A DNA stretch of 40,027 nt from Clostridia bacterium (GTDB lineage Bacteria; Bacillota; Clostridia; TANB77; UBA1234): assembly GCA_900753975.1 (NCBI GenBank), contig CAAEBC010000065.1, positions 1 through 40,027 on the forward strand, read 5' to 3'. A model generated the notes under the pieces. That model did not search any database. It saw nothing but the letters and a program-made list of their open reading frames with translations, and was not told the DNA's origin. The translations under genes were made by a program, and so were the position numbers. Below are positions 30,836 to 39,195 of this stretch, piece by piece (positions within the stretch are counted from its first letter, which is position 1; each line of letters begins with the position of its first letter).

Positions 30836-31054
30836 TTATTCCCATAAATCATTCATTTTCTTTTCAATTCTCGAGGCAATTGAATCTTTCTCAAAATCGT
30901 CTTTTACCCATTTATTATCTTCAAAGTAAATAATATCACCTTCACTTAACAAAAACGGTATTTCGTCGATTTTAATGCTAATCATAGTATTATTTTCATC
31001 GTCAGACTCGCAAACAGCAAATCCTTCTTCTATTCTATCAACGATAAATCTCAT
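30836..31054 (-). CDS. DUF3006 protein
   Basis: 72 residues, small all-beta protein: starts MRFIVDRIEEGFAVCESDD, typical of DUF3006, which often lies beside ComEC-like metallo-beta-lactamase genes. The function is unknown. The ATG at 31054 has AGGTGG 5 bases upstream; the frame further upstream overlaps the neighbour's end and has no ribosome binding site. It follows the beta-lactamase-fold gene by 17 bases, so the two are co-transcribed, which supports the family call. Confidence 0.82.
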   Translation of the reverse strand: MRFIVDRIEEGFAVCESDDENNTMISIKIDEIPFLLSEGDIIYFEDNKWVKDDFEKDSIASRIEKKMNDLWE

Positions 31055-31071
31055 TACTACCACCTCATCAA

Positions 31072-32007
31072 TCAATTTCCATCCAAGCAAATATCAAGTT
31101 CGCTTACATCGTATTTATTTCCATCACTTTTTATATAAATAGTTCCTTGCTTATCAGTTCTATAAATCTCTGTACCAGCGCTCTCAATCCTTTGGACAGC
31201 TTCTTCATGTGGATGTCCATAGTCATTATCTCTACCACACGAAATAACAGCAACTTCCGGCATAGTCTCTGTCAAGAATTCTTTATAACTACTATATCTA
31301 GAGCCATGATGTGCAACTTTTAAAACATCAATATCTTCCCAATTAACAGCCTCTTCAATTTCTTTACCAATATCACCAGTAAATAGATATGACGTTTTTC
31401 CAAAAGTCAATAAAACAACTATAGATGAATCATTTGTATCTTTTGCATTAGAATCTGCCGACAAGATTTCACAAGTAGCTTCTCCAACATTAAATTTATC
31501 ACCAACATTTGGAGTGCTAACTTTTAAATTCTTACTTGATATTGCATCTAGCACATCTTCAAAAGTCTTAGTATTAGCGGATCTTTTAGGCATATAAATT
31601 TTACCAATATCAAATTCTTCTATAACGTCATCTAAACCACCAATATGATCTTCATGTGGATGAGTTCCAATAAGATAGTCAATCTTTTGAATGCCAAGGC
31701 TTTTAAGTTCTTTTACAATCAATTTACCATCAGCATTATTACCAGCATCTATAAGCATGCACTCATTTTCATTCTTGGCAAAAATACAATCAGCTTGTCC
31801 AACATCAAAATAATATATCTCTAAGTCACTTGAGACATTGGTATTACTAGTTGTATTGATAACCTCACTAGTAGCATAATTATTATTCGCAATATCTATA
31901 TTATCGCTTTCGCCACCAGTTAAGACGTAATAAACTGCTAAACAAGCAAACAGTATGACTGTAAGTACCGGAGAATACTTTCCTTTCGATTTAGTTCTTC
32001 TTGCCAT
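31072..32007 (-). CDS. Membrane-anchored ComEC/Rec2-like metallo-beta-lactamase-fold hydrolase
   Basis: 311 residues: N-terminal helix about 13-31, Asn/Ser/Thr-rich linker, then a beta-lactamase fold with FDVGQADCIFA, IDAGNN and the metal motif THPHEDHIGG (His116, His118, Asp120, His121), VAHHGSRYSS and GHPHEEAVQRI. This matches the stand-alone version of the ComEC C-terminal domain, thought to be an extracellular nuclease. There is no channel domain, so DNA uptake is not implied. AGGAGG 9 bases upstream fixes the start. It lies 13 bases after the maf stop and ahead of DUF3006. Confidence 0.88.
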   Translation of the reverse strand: MARRTKSKGKYSPVLTVILFACLAVYYVLTGGESDNIDIANNNYATSEVINTTSNTNVSSDLEIYYFDVGQADCIFAKNENECMLIDAGNNADGKLIVKELKSLGIQKIDYLIGTHPHEDHIGGLDDVIEEFDIGKIYMPKRSANTKTFEDVLDAISSKNLKVSTPNVGDKFNVGEATCEILSADSNAKDTNDSSIVVLLTFGKTSYLFTGDIGKEIEEAVNWEDIDVLKVAHHGSRYSSYKEFLTETMPEVAVISCGRDNDYGHPHEEAVQRIESAGTEIYRTDKQGTIYIKSDGNKYDVSELDICLDGN

Positions 32008-32020
32008 TGGTCTTTTCCTC

Positions 32021-32590
32021 CTATATTAGATTTTTTATTGCTTCATATAGCTTATGTAGTGGTAATCCAACTACCGTAAAATAGTCTCCTTCAATCTTAT
32101 CAATAAAAACTCCAAATTTACCTTGTATTGCATAACCTCCTGCCTTATCGTATGCCTCATTTGTGGCAATCCAATTTTCTAATTCGCTATCTGTGACCTC
32201 ACTAATATACACCGATGTTATGGAAACGTCAAGTATTTCGTTAACCTTTCCATCCTTTTCATACATTACAGATAACCCAGTCATGACTTCATGCTTATCA
32301 TTTTCAAGTTCTTTTAACATTGCAATCGCTTCATCATGATTCTTAGGCTTTCCATATATTTTATTGTTTTTCACAACAATTGTATCACTACCTATTACAA
32401 TTCTATCTTCACTTGTCTCTTCAAAAACAGTTTTAGCTTTTATATGAGCAAGCCTCTTAACTTGCTCTTCTACAGTTAAACATTCTTCTAATTTTTCATC
32501 TGCATTACTAACAATTACTTCAAAATTGTTAGTAATCATCGATAAAATCTCTTTTCTTCGTGGAGATTTAGACGCTAAAATTATCCTCAT
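32021..32590 (-). CDS. maf: Maf-type nucleoside triphosphate pyrophosphatase
   Basis: 189 residues, the usual Maf length. Signatures: ILASKSPRRKEIL at the N terminus (substrate-binding SxxR motif), GSDTIVVKNNKIYGKPKN (catalytic Asp and Lys), YAIQGKFGVFIDKIEGDYFTVVGLPLHKL. Maf enzymes hydrolyse dTTP, UTP or modified nucleotides to monophosphates and can affect septum formation. The first in-frame codon is a GTG belonging to the AGGTG ribosome binding site, so the ATG six bases after that site is preferred. First gene of a maf-ComEC-like-DUF3006 unit. Confidence 0.92.
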   Translation of the reverse strand: MRIILASKSPRRKEILSMITNNFEVIVSNADEKLEECLTVEEQVKRLAHIKAKTVFEETSEDRIVIGSDTIVVKNNKIYGKPKNHDEAIAMLKELENDKHEVMTGLSVMYEKDGKVNEILDVSITSVYISEVTDSELENWIATNEAYDKAGGYAIQGKFGVFIDKIEGDYFTVVGLPLHKLYEAIKNLI

Positions 32591-32663
32591 AATTATCACC
32601 TACATCATAAAATTTTATACTACACGAGAAATTATAACATTCCACTTTCACACATACAAGTAA

Positions 32664-32696
32664 AAAAACACTACCTCGCTTTAAGGCAGTGTTTTT
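32664..32696 (-). terminator. Terminator after the DUF4160 pair
   Basis: AAAAACACTACCT (32664-32676) pairs with AGGCAGTGTTTTT (32684-32696), one non-Watson-Crick pair. Very similar in sequence to the terminator at 33305-33332 that lies on the other side of the DUF4160 pair. Confidence 0.85.
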
Positions 32697-32703
32697 GTAT
32701 ATT

Positions 32704-32982
32704 TTAACAGTAAAATTTAACCTCTTCTACACAATTAAATTTTTTCCAAAAATCTATTATAAAAAAATAATTTGATGTTATAGCTTCAAAAAGAATATTT
32801 AAATCTTTAGCAGGTATTTTACTATCATTGTTAGCTAAAATACATCCTCCACTTTTTGTTAGCCATATTTTTGTGGAATTGGGTGTTGGTTTTCCTTTTG
32901 ATATATGAATGTGTATCGGTTCGTCATTTTCGTTAGACCAAAAATAAATTTTATATCCAAAAATTTCAAATATACTAGGCAA
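32704..32982 (-). CDS. DUF4160 protein
   Basis: 92 residues starting at a TTG: PSIFEIFGYKIYFWSNENDE followed by PIHIHISKGK is the DUF4160 N terminus (usual form: PTI...GI.I......PPHFH). The longer frame to 33030 lies within the upstream gene. AAGGGGG sits 8 bases before this TTG, and the start overlaps the upstream stop by 8 bases, giving tight coupling. DUF4160 genes are commonly paired with another small gene in toxin-antitoxin-like loci; function unproven. His residues in IHIHI are conserved in the family. Confidence 0.75.
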   Translation of the reverse strand: MPSIFEIFGYKIYFWSNENDEPIHIHISKGKPTPNSTKIWLTKSGGCILANNDSKIPAKDLNILFEAITSNYFFIIDFWKKFNCVEEVKFYC

Positions 32983-33247
32983 TTTCAATTCCCCCTTCTT
33001 TCGCCCATTTGTAAAAGAATGGGGCACCACTTTCGACTATTTTTTTAAACATAGCAATCTCTTCTTCTGAATAATTTCCTTCTTTATACACTATATCATA
33101 ACTTGGTAATTCAAATCTAACACTGTCAAAACCTTCTTCTGTTGGTCTTTCAAAATGAATATATATAGTTTCAATTTCATTATTTTTTTTTATATCTGAA
33201 AATGAAACTTCCGTTCCATCAGAATATTTACAGAATTGATAAATCAT
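32975..33247 (-). CDS. Hypothetical partner of the DUF4160 protein
   Basis: 90 residues, mildly acidic, no membrane segment or signal. Begins MIYQFCKYSDGTEVSFSDIK and contains FERPTEEGFDSVRFELPSYD and EEEIAMFKKIVESGAPFFYK. I do not recognise the family; DUF2442 is the usual neighbour of DUF4160, but its motifs are not evident here. GGAGTGTGAGAATATG upstream provides a plausible ribosome binding site. The overlap with the next gene and shared terminator indicate a two-gene unit, possibly toxin-antitoxin. Confidence 0.72.
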   Translation of the reverse strand: MIYQFCKYSDGTEVSFSDIKKNNEIETIYIHFERPTEEGFDSVRFELPSYDIVYKEGNYSEEEIAMFKKIVESGAPFFYKWAKEGGIEIA

Positions 33248-33304
33248 ATTCTCACACTCCTTGTTATCATTATATATTAATATTTTTCACATGTCTACAA
33301 CAAA

Positions 33305-33332
33305 AAACACTACCTTAAGCCAGGTAGTGTTT
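33305..33332 (-). terminator. Terminator after tRNA-Ser(GCU)
   Basis: AAACACTACCT (33305-33315) pairs with AGGTAGTGTTT (33322-33332), 11 bp perfect, followed on minus by TTTTTTG. It starts directly after the encoded CCA of the tRNA. Confidence 0.92.
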
Positions 33333-33333
33333 A

Positions 33334-33425
33334 TGGCGGAGACAGAGGGATTCGAACCCTCGCGGCCCTTGCGAACCCTAACAGTTTAGCAAACTGTCCC
33401 CTTCGACCGGCTTGGGTATGTCTCC
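33334..33425 (-). tRNA. tRNA-Ser, anticodon GCU
   Basis: 92 bases with encoded CCA. On minus: acceptor GGAGACA / TGTCTCC, anticodon stem with loop TTGCTAA giving GCU, long variable arm typical of tRNA-Ser (GGGTTCGCAAGGGCC region), T loop GGTTCGAATCC, 3' GCCA. Reads AGU/AGC codons. Downstream of the second tRNA-Ser and probably in the same transcript. Confidence 0.96.
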
Positions 33426-33462
33426 ATAAAATTGAAGCGGACTAAATGTCCGCCTATTTAAT

Positions 33463-33553
<91 letters not shown>

Positions 33554-33607
33554 ATCAGGTTACCTAATTAATATAGCATGAAGCTTATTTAAAGTCAAGC
33601 ATAAATT

Positions 33608-35066
33608 TTAGTTTTTTACCAAATTCATTTGTCCATCAAAATATAGGACATAATCTGCTTTATCCTGATTTGAATTAATGTATATAGTAGGTGCACTAGT
33701 ACTCTTTCTCATAACTTGAATCTTACCAACAGTTGCCCAATCACTTTCTATAGTGCTCTCAACAAATATTGATAAGTTTTTATATTTAAATAAATCATTT
33801 GCATCATAATTTATAGATATAGATTTTCCATCAATAAAGGCTTCTGCTGGAACATTTTCTATTATCTGTTTTGTCACCTTTTCATCTATTAAATTTACTT
33901 TTCTATAATTATTAACTCCATCAATATTCGAAATTATAAAAAAGAAAGAGATAAAAGCAAGAATCGATGTTTTAATTATATTTTTTGTATTATCATTTTT
34001 TATAAGTGATAAAACTAAATCTAAAATCATTTCTGCTATAACTGCTATTCCAAAAGTACAGAAATATAAATTTCTGACTGCTATAAATTTCGTATCTAAG
34101 ACAATAAATGGTAGAAATGGAATAACAATCCATATCATAGCAAAAATTATTTTTCTTGTAGTGTTACTCTTTTCGCCAAGATTTGCCTTCTTTTTATAAA
34201 CGTAAATCATGAATGCAACAAATAAAATTGCCACAAAAACAGTAACAAAACTACTAAGCACAGCCTCTTTTCCAAATCCAAGCGAGTAAATAAAATTACT
34301 ATACGCATTAATATAATTCGTAAAAATCATTTTTACGCAGTTAACTGTAGTCTCAAGCACACCTGAAATATTTAATGCTCCACGTGCTTGCATTTCACCA
34401 TGCATCATAAAATATACATACCAAATACCAATCCATACTGTAGAAGTAATCGGTATCCATATATATTTGTATTTCTTAAGACATATCATTACAAAAATAA
34501 ATAAAAATAAATTCAAAGCAATAACTTGTTCATAAAAGCCAACACACATTAAATTAAGAAATACAGCTGAGTAGAAAAACATCAACTTTTTACTATCTTT
34601 TTTTTCATCAAAACTTTTTAATAATAAATATATTGATGAAAGACATAAAAATAAGCTAAATACAATTCTAGTCGAAGCTGATATCCAATAAATCGATTCA
34701 ACTAAAATCGGGCAAAGTGCAAAGATGCAAAGACAAAACGCACTTAAATAAATTCCCATCTTTTCACAAATTTTATAAATCAAGTACAAATTTAAAACAT
34801 GCAAAATAATAATAGTCACAAGAAGAGCATACATATTATCCCAAAACCATGAGAACACATAAGCATCAAAAATAAATGCAAGTGGTCTAACATTATAAGA
34901 TCTATATCTCGAAATTACATCACCTTGTATATCATCATTACGCAAATGATAAATACCGCATTTGATTATTATCATCCATAGTCTCAAAATATTTTAATCC
35001 AAAGAAGCTAAATTGAAAGATAATAATCGCTGCAAGCAGTATAAAAAAGCTCTTATTTATTTTCAA
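33608..35066 (-). pseudogene. GT-C-type membrane glycosyltransferase (third Gtr gene), frameshifted
   Basis: About 485 codons in two frames. The 5' part starts at a TTG (35066) 9 bases after AAGGAGG within gtrA and reads KINKSFFILLAAIIIFQFSF to KYFETMDDNNQ, then hits a stop. From there the other frame continues CGIYHLRNDDIQGDVISRYR to 33608. Removing one base from the T run at 34961-34963 fuses them and restores a GtrII-like N terminus with an acidic DD motif in the first extracellular loop. The rest is polytopic (about ten helices) with a C-terminal soluble part. In gtr clusters this member transfers the sugar from the lipid carrier to the surface polymer. Either inactivated by mutation, phase-variable, or a sequencing error. 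Confidence 0.72.
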
Positions 35067-35487
35067 CTTTACTTTCCTCCTTAAAAACAAAAAGTTTGCT
35101 AATAACATAGTTAGCAATAACAACAAAAACAGAAATAATAATTTTAACTATGTAACTATTTATAGAGGTGAAAGTTGTCAAAGCCCAAAAACTTACAATA
35201 TTGAAAATAGTCGAAGACATTCTGCTTATAAAAAATTTCATAAACTCTTTTAGCATATCCTTCTCTTTACTTTTAAAAACATATTGTCTATTAGTAAAAT
35301 AAGCAAAAACTATCGATGCAAAAATACCTATCATATTTGCAAAATTTTCGTTTAAACTTGGTAAACAATTAATAAGCAAATAATATACGCCAAAATCTAC
35401 TAACGTCGTTAAAACACCAAAAATAATGTATAACGCATAGTGTTTCATCTTTTCCTTATCTTTAAACATATCCAGCAATTTGTTCAT
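35053..35487 (-). CDS. gtrA: GtrA-family flippase
   Basis: 144 residues, four membrane helices: YALYIIFGVLTTLVDFGVYY, MIGIFASIVFAYFTNRQYVF, ISRMSSTIFNIVSFWALTTF and IVKIIISVFVVIANYVISKL, with the family motif FxxxRxxVFKS-like TNRQYVFKS. GtrA proteins flip polyprenyl-phosphate-linked glucose or related sugars across the membrane. The ATG at 35487 has AAAGGA 6 bases upstream and lies 2 bases after the gtrB stop. Its 3' end contains the ribosome binding site of the following glycosyltransferase. Confidence 0.9.
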   Translation of the reverse strand: MNKLLDMFKDKEKMKHYALYIIFGVLTTLVDFGVYYLLINCLPSLNENFANMIGIFASIVFAYFTNRQYVFKSKEKDMLKEFMKFFISRMSSTIFNIVSFWALTTFTSINSYIVKIIISVFVVIANYVISKLFVFKEESKVENK

Positions 35488-35489
35488 AA

Positions 35490-36398
35490 CTAATCCTTTC
35501 TGCATAACTCACTAATGATATATTGTGGTCTTCCTTTAGATTCTTCGTAAATTTTTCCAACATAAATTCCTAAAATAGCAAGACAAAACATTACAAGTGA
35601 TCCTATAATAAGTTGTAATAATATCATTGTAGTAAAACCTTCTAGAGCAAGTCCCATAATCTTTCTAACAATAGTTTGAATTGCCAAAACTAGTGCAACT
35701 ATAAAAAATATAGCACCTATTATTGCTGTCAAATAAAGAATAGATGATGAAAATGAAGTAACTGCATTTAATGCTAATCTAGATAAAGATTTAAATTTAA
35801 ATTTACTTTTTCCTATCTCTCTCATATCAAAATCTATTTCTTCTACATACTTATCAAATCCAACCCAATCAACAATTCCTCTAAAGAAAAGTTGGCCTTC
35901 TTTAAACTTACAAATATTATCTACAACAGCTCTATCTAAAAGTTTATAGTCTGTAGAATTTGCCATATCTAGTCCTGATAATTTTTTTAAAGAACCATAA
36001 AAAATATTTGCACAAGTTCTATAAATAAAAGACTCTTTATTTCTCTTTTTTCTCTTATACTCTACAACTTTGTAGCCTTCCTGCCATTTCTTTATCATAT
36101 TAGGAATATATCTTGGAGGATGCTGCAAATCAGAATCCATCGTTATAACAGCATCACCCTTTGAAACATTAAGACCTGCCATTAAAGCAGCTTCTTTTCC
36201 AAAATTCCTACTAAATCTAACACCTACAATATTCTTATTTTTTTCAGACATTTCCTTAATAATACTCCAAGTGCTATCTTTTGAGCCATCATCAACAATT
36301 ATCAATTCGTAGTCACAAGGAATATTTTTAATTATTGTATCAACATTTACTTTGATACCTTTTTCTTCATTTAAAACTGGAATTACAACCGAAATCAT
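35490..36398 (-). CDS. gtrB: GtrB-type polyprenyl-phosphate glycosyltransferase
   Basis: GT2 enzyme, about 302 residues, that transfers a sugar from a nucleotide donor to undecaprenyl phosphate. GT-A domain: SVVIPVLNEEKGI, VDDGSKDSTWSI, FSRNFGKEAALMAGL, TMDSDLQHPP (DxD), FFRGIVDW; two C-terminal membrane helices (about 235-260 and 270-295). First gene of gtrB-gtrA-GT-C, the architecture of serotype-converting or cell-wall-glycosylating clusters. Two ATGs (36404 and 36398) are possible. The only good ribosome binding site, AAGGAGG, lies beyond a perfect hairpin (36407-36427); with the hairpin folded, the ATG at 36398 has an effective spacing of about 8. Confidence 0.9.
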   Translation of the reverse strand: MISVVIPVLNEEKGIKVNVDTIIKNIPCDYELIIVDDGSKDSTWSIIKEMSEKNKNIVGVRFSRNFGKEAALMAGLNVSKGDAVITMDSDLQHPPRYIPNMIKKWQEGYKVVEYKRKKRNKESFIYRTCANIFYGSLKKLSGLDMANSTDYKLLDRAVVDNICKFKEGQLFFRGIVDWVGFDKYVEEIDFDMREIGKSKFKFKSLSRLALNAVTSFSSSILYLTAIIGAIFFIVALVLAIQTIVRKIMGLALEGFTTMILLQLIIGSLVMFCLAILGIYVGKIYEESKGRPQYIISELCRKD

Positions 36399-36404
36399 AC
36401 ACAT

Positions 36405-36434
36405 ATAAAATAGTATTAAACTATTTTCCTCCTT
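36405..36434 (-). promoter_or_regulatory. Ribosome binding site separated from the gtrB start by a hairpin
   Basis: On minus: AAGGAGG (36434-36428), then AAAATAGT (36427-36420), loop TTAAT, ACTATTTT (36414-36407), then AT and the ATG. The stem is 8 bp and perfect. Linear distance from the ribosome binding site to the ATG is over 20 bases, but folding the hairpin brings them to normal distance. Translation may depend on hairpin formation. Confidence 0.6.
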
Positions 36435-36470
36435 CCATTACAAATCTAAAACCACATGTACTTTTCATAT

Positions 36471-36998
36471 TTATATATTAAAATTTAAAAAGCAATTATA
36501 GCCACTATGTAGTGCAATCTCTAAAGCTTCCTCTTCTTCTTTAACAAGAGTATACTTAGATTTTCCATTTACTACAGGTTTTGCATAAGTTGTCGTAGTA
36601 TTATCTCTCGAATAAACACCATTTATTACAAAGCCCGAATTTTCAAAATCTAAAAGAGCAAGTGCAAATGAAAGTGAGCCACCTGTCTCTGAAAATGCAT
36701 TATATCTAACAATTCCAATCTTTTGAAAGCACTTCTCTACATTCTTTTGAAGACTATCCGTCTTACTTTTTAGTCTTTCAATTTCCTTAGAAGCATCTTC
36801 AACTTCCATAACATAGTTTTTTAACATATCATTAAAGTTATTGCCTTTACCTAAAACTTCCATTAGTTTCTTATAATTGTTTTTTAATCTTCTTAGACTT
36901 ATCAAATTTATTATTGCCAAAATTATTAAAACAAGAACTAATACCATAATAATAAGATTAAATTCTTGAGTTTTCATAAATTCTAGTATCGCGTTCAA
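36471..36998 (-). CDS. DUF4446 protein
   Basis: 175 residues, membrane-anchored by one helix (about 15-32), followed by a coiled coil (RRLKNNYKKLMEVLGKG, VMEVEDASKEIERLKS) and a C-terminal domain with VRYNAFSETGGSLSFALALL and GFVINGVYSRDNTTTYAKPV. This matches DUF4446, a family commonly next to parB in Clostridia, of unknown function. The start is TTG with AGGAGGG 6-7 bases upstream. It lies 75 bases downstream of parB and likely belongs to the same transcript. Confidence 0.88.
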   Translation of the reverse strand: MNAILEFMKTQEFNLIIMVLVLVLIILAIINLISLRRLKNNYKKLMEVLGKGNNFNDMLKNYVMEVEDASKEIERLKSKTDSLQKNVEKCFQKIGIVRYNAFSETGGSLSFALALLDFENSGFVINGVYSRDNTTTTYAKPVVNGKSKYTLVKEEEEALEIALHSGYNCFLNFNI

Positions 36999-37073
36999 TT
37001 AAATCCCTCCTAACATCACACATCCACCTTATAACTGTATTACTAAAAACACTAGGAAAGAAAAGTTTAAATA

Positions 37074-37961
37074 TTATTTTTCTAAAATTTCTAGAATTCT
37101 TTCAAGTTCTTCACTAGAAAAATATTCAATAATAATCTTACCTTTGCTCTTTGTTAAAGGTTTAAAAGATACCTTCGTTCCAAGTGCTCTTTTTAACCTA
37201 TTTTCAATATCTTTATAAATAATTTCGAGCTTACTAACTTCTTGTTTTTTTCCACTTTTCTTAGTAGTTTCCGCTTTTTCCATTCTTGTTCTTTCTTCTG
37301 CTTCTCTTACATTCAAATCAAGATTAATAATATCCATCGCAAGTTTATATTGCTTTTGAGGACTCTCAATAGAAGCAAGAGTTCTTGCATGACCTTCAGA
37401 AATTTTTCCATCAGCAACTAGCTCTTGTACTCTTTCATCAAGATTTAAAATTCTTAATGTGTTTGCAATTGCACTTCTGCTCTTACCAAGAGTTTTAGCG
37501 ATTTCTTCTTGTGTTAAAGAATGTTCTTCCATTAGTTCCTTAATTGCCTTTGCTGTCTCCAAAGCATTCAAATCTTGTCTTTGCAAGTTTTCAATTAATG
37601 CAACTTCTCTTATTTTTCTTTCATCATAATCTCTAACTATTGCTGGAATCGTTTTTAGTCCTGCCTTTTTAGAAGCTCTCCATCTTCTCTCACCAGCAAT
37701 GATTTGATAATAATCACCTTTTTTAGTAACTATAATAGGTTGGAGAACACCATGAACCTTAATAGATTCAGCTAGATCATCAATTTTATCATCATCAAAA
37801 CTTTTTCTTGGCTGATTAATATTGGGTTCAACACTATTAATCTTCATTTCAATTACATTTTCACTTGCATCATTAATTTCATTCTTATCCCCCAAAGTAT
37901 TTACATTAACATTTGGTGGAAATAAAGCATCTAAGCCTTTTCCTAAACTCATCTTTGCCAT
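37074..37961 (-). CDS. parB: Chromosome partitioning protein ParB (Spo0J-like)
   Basis: CTP-dependent clamp that loads at parS sites and spreads along DNA, 294 residues. N-terminal SLGKGLDALFP motif that contacts ParA, the ParB/Srx domain with IIAGERRWRASKKAG (CTP-binding box), helix-turn-helix HSLTQEEIAKTLGKSRSAIA, and a C-terminal dimerisation domain. The in-frame GTG at 37970 is part of the GGGTG ribosome binding site, so the ATG at 37961 is preferred. It follows parA by 33 bases; two parS-like sites lie upstream of parA (38827, 39885). Confidence 0.96.
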   Translation of the reverse strand: MAKMSLGKGLDALFPPNVNVNTLGDKNEINDASENVIEMKINSVEPNINQPRKSFDDDKIDDLAESIKVHGVLQPIIVTKKGDYYQIIAGERRWRASKKAGLKTIPAIVRDYDERKIREVALIENLQRQDLNALETAKAIKELMEEHSLTQEEIAKTLGKSRSAIANTLRILNLDERVQELVADGKISEGHARTLASIESPQKQYKLAMDIINLDLNVREAEERTRMEKAETTKKSGKKQEVSKLEIIYKDIENRLKRALGTKVSFKPLTKSKGKIIIEYFSSEELERILEILEK

Positions 37962-37994
37962 TTTTATCACCCTTTACTAAATATTTTTTCAAAA

Positions 37995-38765
37995 CTAGAC
38001 CTTAATTTTATTAGCTCTTATAACTTCCTTTGCAAGCTCACTATAAGCCACAGCACCTTTAGAATTTTTGTCATACAAAGCTATTGGAAGGCCAAAACTA
38101 GGTGCTTCGCTAAGCTTTACATTTCTAGGAATAATACTCTTATATACTTTATCTCTAAAGTATTTCTTTACTTCGTCAATAACCTGTGAAGAAAGGTTTG
38201 TTCTTGCATCATACATCGTAAGTACAACGCCCTCAACATCAAGTTTCTTATTTAAATGCCTTTGAACTAAATCAATAGTACTCATAAGTTGTCCCAAACC
38301 CTCAAGTGCATAATACTCACATTGAATAGGAACAAGTACTGAATTTGCTGCAGTTAAAGCATTTAAAGTGACCATACCTAAAGATGGTGGGCAATCAATA
38401 ATCACGTAGTCATACATATCACATTTACCTTCTAAAGCTTCTTTAAGTCTATGTTCTCTTGAAATAAGAGAAACCAATTCCACCTCTGCACCAGCTAAAT
38501 TAATATTAGACGCACAAACATCCAAATTTTCAACAGCACTTTTTTGAATAACATTTTCTAAATCTTCATTATTAATAATCAAGTCGTAAGTAGACTTCTC
38601 AACGTCTTTTTTCGCACCAACACCACTTGTAGCATTACCTTGTGGGTCTGCATCTATAAGTAAAACTCTTTTCTTTGAAAGTGCTAAGCAAGCACTTAAA
38701 TTAACAGAAGTAGTAGTTTTACCAACTCCCCCTTTTTGATTTGCAATCGCTATAATCTTTCCCAT
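37995..38765 (-). CDS. parA: Chromosome partitioning ATPase ParA (Soj-like)
   Basis: 256-residue deviant Walker ATPase. NQKGGVGKTTTSVNLSACLA carries the signature lysine; IDADPQGNATSGVG (Walker A' Asp) and DYVIIDCPPSLG (Walker B) follow. In Bacillus, Soj works with Spo0J in origin segregation and DnaA control. The open frame extends 26 codons upstream through the parS site (encoding MFHVKH), but GGGAGGT five bases before 38765 and the conserved MGKIIAIANQKGG start define this ATG. Typical gene order near the origin, but no rsmG/mnmG genes precede it within the window. Confidence 0.97.
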   Translation of the reverse strand: MGKIIAIANQKGGVGKTTTSVNLSACLALSKKRVLLIDADPQGNATSGVGAKKDVEKSTYDLIINNEDLENVIQKSAVENLDVCASNINLAGAEVELVSLISREHRLKEALEGKCDMYDYVIIDCPPSLGMVTLNALTAANSVLVPIQCEYYALEGLGQLMSTIDLVQRHLNKKLDVEGVVLTMYDARTNLSSQVIDEVKKYFRDKVYKSIIPRNVKLSEAPSFGLPIALYDKNSKGAVAYSELAKEVIRANKIKV

Positions 38766-38826
38766 ATTTACCTCCCATTGTGTAAAATCAAATACAGTAG
38801 CCGATATAAAACAATAATATCTATTA

Positions 38827-38842
38827 TGTTTCACATGAAACA
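38827..38842. promoter_or_regulatory. parS-like site 1
   Basis: TGTTTCACATGAAACA, one base different from the Bacillus parS consensus TGTTTCACGTGAAACA. It lies about 60 bases upstream of the parA start. The identical 16-mer recurs at 39885, which argues against chance. Confidence 0.88.
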
Positions 38843-39043
38843 TTTAAATGTCTAATCGCCTTTAAAAGCTTAAATTTCACATATTTAATTGCTTTATATA
38901 TAGCTTTAAAATATTCATTTCTTTCTTACAAAAATATTATATATATAAAGTTTTGTAATGTCTATACCTAAAAAAGTTATTTTTGTAAAAGTGGATTTGG
39001 CATATAAATTATTCTATTTTTATTATAGCAAACGTTTAAATAC

Positions 39044-39195
39044 GTTATTTTTGAAATTTTGAAAGGTGAAAGGTATGATAAAACTTTTATCCGCTAGGTT
39101 TGTCAAGGTAGTATGACTTCGTCATCTCCACCTTGACAAAAAACGCTACTAAAAGTATTATCATACCTTTCACCTTTCAAAATTTCAAAAATAAC
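39044..39195. repeat. 152-bp nested inverted repeat with 20-nt loop
   Basis: Outer arms 39044-39080 and 39159-39195 are perfect reverse complements over 37 bp. After an interrupted section with a further actttt/aaaagt match, inner arms 39099-39109 and 39130-39140 pair over 11 bp. The 20-base loop 39110-39129 itself contains ATGAC/GTCAT. Arm sequences differ from the 17744-17930 element, but the layout (37-39-bp outer arms, bubble, inner arms, 20-base loop) is the same. No gene lies within 200 bp. Confidence 0.92.

Noticed and set aside
38766..38843. N-terminal extension of ParA beginning MFHVKH
   Set aside because: The codons are the parS site read as protein; the real ribosome binding site is just before 38765.
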